Shown here in pieces: positions 61,932 through 64,000 of a stretch of 64,000 nt of DNA (position 1 is the stretch's first letter; each line of letters starts with the position of its first letter). Under the pieces are notes generated by a model. That model was not told the origin of the DNA and made no database searches. It worked only from the letters and a program-made list of their open reading frames with translations. Made by a program: the position numbers and the translations under genes. Source of the stretch: Phytomonospora sp040655735 (GTDB lineage Bacteria; Actinomycetota; Actinomycetes; Mycobacteriales; Micromonosporaceae); NCBI RefSeq assembly GCF_040655735.1, contig NZ_JBFAKK010000001.1, positions 434,001 to 498,000 on the forward strand. Reading direction: 5' to 3'.

Positions 61932-63194
61932 GTCGTCCTCGCGGAACCACTACCGCCCCGCCCGAGCCTGTGGCGCAACCGCGACTTCCTCGCCTTCTGG
62001 TTCGGCGAGACCCTTTCGCTCATGGGAACGCAGGTCACCAACCTCGCCTTCCCGCTGACCGCGATACAGGCCTTCTCCGCCGACGACGAGCAGGTCGGCC
62101 TTCTGCGTTTTCTCCAGCTCGTCCCCTACCTCGGTCTGGCCCTGCTCTTCGGCGTCTGGATCGACCGTGTCCGCCGCCGCTCGGTCATGCTGGGCGCCAA
62201 CCTGGTCCGCTTCGCCCTGCTCGCCGCGATCCCGGTCCTCCACTGGACGGGCGCCCTGGATCTGACCATGCTGCTGATCCTCGCCTGCGCCGTCGGAGTG
62301 GCCTCGGTCCTCTACGACCTGAGTTGGATGTCCTATGTGCCGACTGTCGTCGGCGACCCCGCCGATTACGTCGAGGCGAGCGCGAAGATGGGCGTGAGCT
62401 CCTCCACCGCCGAAGTCGCCGGACCCGGCCTCGCCGGGCTCCTGATCGCCTGGCTCACGGCGCCGGTCGCCCTGGTCGCCGACGCCGTTTCCTATCTCGT
62501 CTCCGTCGTGTCCCTGCTCGTCATCCGCACCCGCGAACCACGCCCTGAGCCCGTCCGGCGCCATCTCGGCAACGAGCTGCGCGACGGGCTGAACTGGGTA
62601 CTGCGCAATCCGATCCTGCGCGCGCTGGCGCTGATCGGCTTCTGCTGCAACTTCTCCATGGTCTCGACCTGGACGATGTTCCTGCTCTACGCCGACCGCG
62701 ACCTGGCCCTGGGCTCGGCCGTGATCGGCGGCATCTTCGCCACGGCCTCCGTCGGCGGGCTCATCGGCGCCGTCGTCTCCCGCAAGGTCATCGCCCGCTT
62801 CCCGCTCGGGCGCGTCTATCTCGTCGCGCAGACCGCCCTGCTGCTCGGTCCGGCGCTCATCGCCGTCGCCGGTGGCCCCACCCCGGTCCTGGTCGCGATG
62901 TTCGTCGCGTCCTTCTTCACGACCTACCTGGGACTGGGCGTCGCGGGCGTCATCATCGTCAGCCTGCGCCAGACCAGCACCCCGCAGTCGATGATGGGCC
63001 GCATGACCGCGGTGTTTCGCACCCTGCTCTTCGGCGGCGGCGCGCTGGGCGGACTCGCCGCCGGCCTGCTCGCCGGAGGGCTCGGCGCGCGCGGCGGACT
63101 GATCGCCGTGGCCGTGGCCTCCGCCGCCGTGGTGATCGGGCTGCTCCTGTCCCCGGTCAGCCGGCTGCGCGAAGTGCCTGTCACATCCGCCTGA
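61908..63194 (+). CDS. MFS transporter (drug-efflux type)
   Basis: 428 residues with about 12 membrane segments, starting RNRDFLAFWFGETLSLMGTQV, typical of the EntS/macrolide-efflux-like MFS group. WIDRVRRR after helix 2 is the MFS loop motif. There is no ribosome binding site before the ATG; a TACTCT hexamer ends 5 bases upstream, so a leaderless message is likely. It is divergent from and probably controlled by the MocR regulator. Confidence 0.88.
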   Translation: MKDHDSATVVLAEPLPPRPSLWRNRDFLAFWFGETLSLMGTQVTNLAFPLTAIQAFSADDEQVGLLRFLQLVPYLGLALLFGVWIDRVRRRSVMLGANLVRFALLAAIPVLHWTGALDLTMLLILACAVGVASVLYDLSWMSYVPTVVGDPADYVEASAKMGVSSSTAEVAGPGLAGLLIAWLTAPVALVADAVSYLVSVVSLLVIRTREPRPEPVRRHLGNELRDGLNWVLRNPILRALALIGFCCNFSMVSTWTMFLLYADRDLALGSAVIGGIFATASVGGLIGAVVSRKVIARFPLGRVYLVAQTALLLGPALIAVAGGPTPVLVAMFVASFFTTYLGLGVAGVIIVSLRQTSTPQSMMGRMTAVFRTLLFGGGALGGLAAGLLAGGLGARGGLIAVAVASAAVVIGLLLSPVSRLREVPVTSA

Positions 63195-63206
63195 TCGAAT
63201 GGCCGG

Positions 63207-63797
63207 GTGTCGATTCCCGGTCTCACCCTCGCCCCCGGTTACCTCGACGACGCCGGGCAGGCCGCCCTGCTGGGCGTCGTCGACGGCCTGCCGTGGTCGG
63301 CGGAGCTGCGCAGGCGTGTCCAGCACTACGGTTTCCGCTACGACTACAAGCGCAAGTCCGTCGACCCCGACCTCTACCTCGGCCCGCTGCCCGCGTGGGC
63401 CGCGAAGCTGGCCGCCCGCCTCCACGCCGACGGCCACGCGCCGCGCCCGCTCGACCAGCTGATCGTCAACGAGTACCTGCCCGGTCAGGGCATCGCGTCC
63501 CATGTGGACTGCGTCTCCTGCTTCGCCGACACCGTCCTGTCGGTCAGTCTCGGGTCGAGTTGCGTCATGGACCTCAGTCGGCGTGACCGTTCCGAGAAGG
63601 TCCCGCTCCTCCTCGAACCCGGTGGGCTGCTGGTCCTGTCCGGCGAGTCCCGCTATGACTGGCTGCACGGGATTCCCGCGCGCAAGTCCGACCGCCATGA
63701 CGGCCGGGTTCTCACGCGCGGGAGGCGGGTGTCGCTCACTTTCCGGACGGTGGTGCTCCAGCCGGACGTCCTCACCGGCCGCCGACCCGGCGGGTGA
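63207..63797 (+). CDS. AlkB-like 2-oxoglutarate/Fe(II) dioxygenase
   Basis: 196 residues. Iron ligands are visible as HVD in IASHVDCVSCF and the His of DWLHGIPARKSD. The 2-oxoglutarate-binding Arg pair is in RGRRVSLTFRT. It resembles AlkB/ALKBH repair enzymes, which remove alkyl groups from nucleic acids, and bacterial AlkB-like proteins. The start is GTG 63207, 12 bases after the MFS stop, so co-transcription is possible. The 3' end overlaps the converging GTPase gene by 26 bases. Confidence 0.9.
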   Translation: MSIPGLTLAPGYLDDAGQAALLGVVDGLPWSAELRRRVQHYGFRYDYKRKSVDPDLYLGPLPAWAAKLAARLHADGHAPRPLDQLIVNEYLPGQGIASHVDCVSCFADTVLSVSLGSSCVMDLSRRDRSEKVPLLLEPGGLLVLSGESRYDWLHGIPARKSDRHDGRVLTRGRRVSLTFRTVVLQPDVLTGRRPGG

Positions 63798-64000
63798 GGG
63801 CCAGCAGGTACTCGCGGCGGTTGAGCGGGTTGTTGTCGGTCCTCGACCGCTTCTGCAGCACGGTTCCCCGTACGGTCTCGTAGTGGTCGAAGGCCGACTC
63901 GAGCACGCCCTCACCGTGGGCGAGGCCGGGGAGGCGCTGCTCCAGGTCGTGCACGGATGCCGCCGGGATGTCGCCCTCGACCTCGCACACCTCACCTCGC
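63772..64000 (-). CDS. C-terminus of TetM/OtrA-like ribosomal protection GTPase (partial)
   Basis: The frame is open to the right edge of the window. The last 75 or so residues include VEGDIPAASVHDLEQRLPGLAHGEGVLESAFDHYE and DNNPLNRREYLLALTRRV. These match the domain V and C-terminus of tetracycline-resistance ribosomal protection proteins and related EF-G-like factors. The GTPase domain lies outside the window, so activity and true resistance cannot be judged. Confidence 0.82.
   Translation of the reverse strand, partial: RGEVCEVEGDIPAASVHDLEQRLPGLAHGEGVLESAFDHYETVRGTVLQKRSRTDNNPLNRREYLLALTRRVGGR

Overview
This 64 kb window is high-GC (roughly 70% or more), almost fully coding DNA. It has GTG/TTG starts, many 1-4 base ATGA/GTGA overlaps, two large SARP/AfsR-type regulators, Tat/lipoprotein signals and ECF sigma factors. 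All of this points to an actinomycete (Actinomycetota, filamentous-type gene content); I cannot name the genus. No rRNA, tRNA, CRISPR array, insertion sequence or phage gene was recognised.

Layout. (1) 1-7 kb: a tightly coupled plus-strand operon (SDR, stand-alone NRPS adenylation domain, stand-alone carrier protein, flavin amine oxidase, second adenylate-forming ligase, KamA-type radical SAM aminomutase). It looks like the end of an uncharacterised amino-acid-modifying biosynthetic locus that starts left of the window. (2) 7-15 kb, minus strand: nitrate assimilation (NarK transporter, FAD/BFD electron-transfer subunit, molybdopterin nitrate reductase, PaaI-like thioesterase) behind a SARP regulator. 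(3) 16-19.6 kb: cyanophycinase and cyanophycin synthetase, a nitrogen-storage pair; with (2) it makes a nitrogen acquisition and storage neighbourhood. (4) 19.7-31 kb: SHOCT-like membrane protein, TetR/hydrolase pair with a clear operator, Cmx-type exporter, GNAT, secreted GH30 glycosidase with a ricin lectin and its LacI regulator, serine hydrolase, BASS transporter, APH-fold kinase.

(5) 31-33.7 kb: an ECF sigma/anti-sigma pair flanked by a DUF2231 membrane protein and a Tat-type Rieske lipoprotein. Three promoters here share the identical pattern TGAAC-N17-CGTAGT, so the sigma factor's local regulon can be read from the DNA. (6) 34.9-42.4 kb: a ROK-regulated sugar ABC operon with an alpha-L-fucosidase, an asparaginase II-family enzyme and CutC. 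(7) 42.5-51 kb: a zinc-ribbon-like hypothetical, an AAA+ ATPase/TPR pair, a lipoprotein, a TetR/carboxylesterase operon with an elaborate operator, and several shortened genes (pyrF remnant, short DUF4132 protein, half VOC domain). (8) 51-64 kb: Gfo/Idh oxidoreductase, zinc dehydrogenase, a second SARP, a DrrAB-like exporter, an ECF42-type sigma with its DGPF/YCII partner, a MocR regulator whose start codon overlaps that of a divergent MFS exporter, AlkB-like dioxygenase, and the C-terminus of a TetM/OtrA-like ribosomal protection GTPase at the edge.

Recurrent regulatory features: several genes lack a Shine-Dalgarno sequence and instead have a TAnnnT hexamer exactly 12 bases before the start codon, which suggests leaderless transcripts. 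Perfect GC-rich hairpins separate some convergent or tandem operons, while other convergent genes overlap at their 3' ends.
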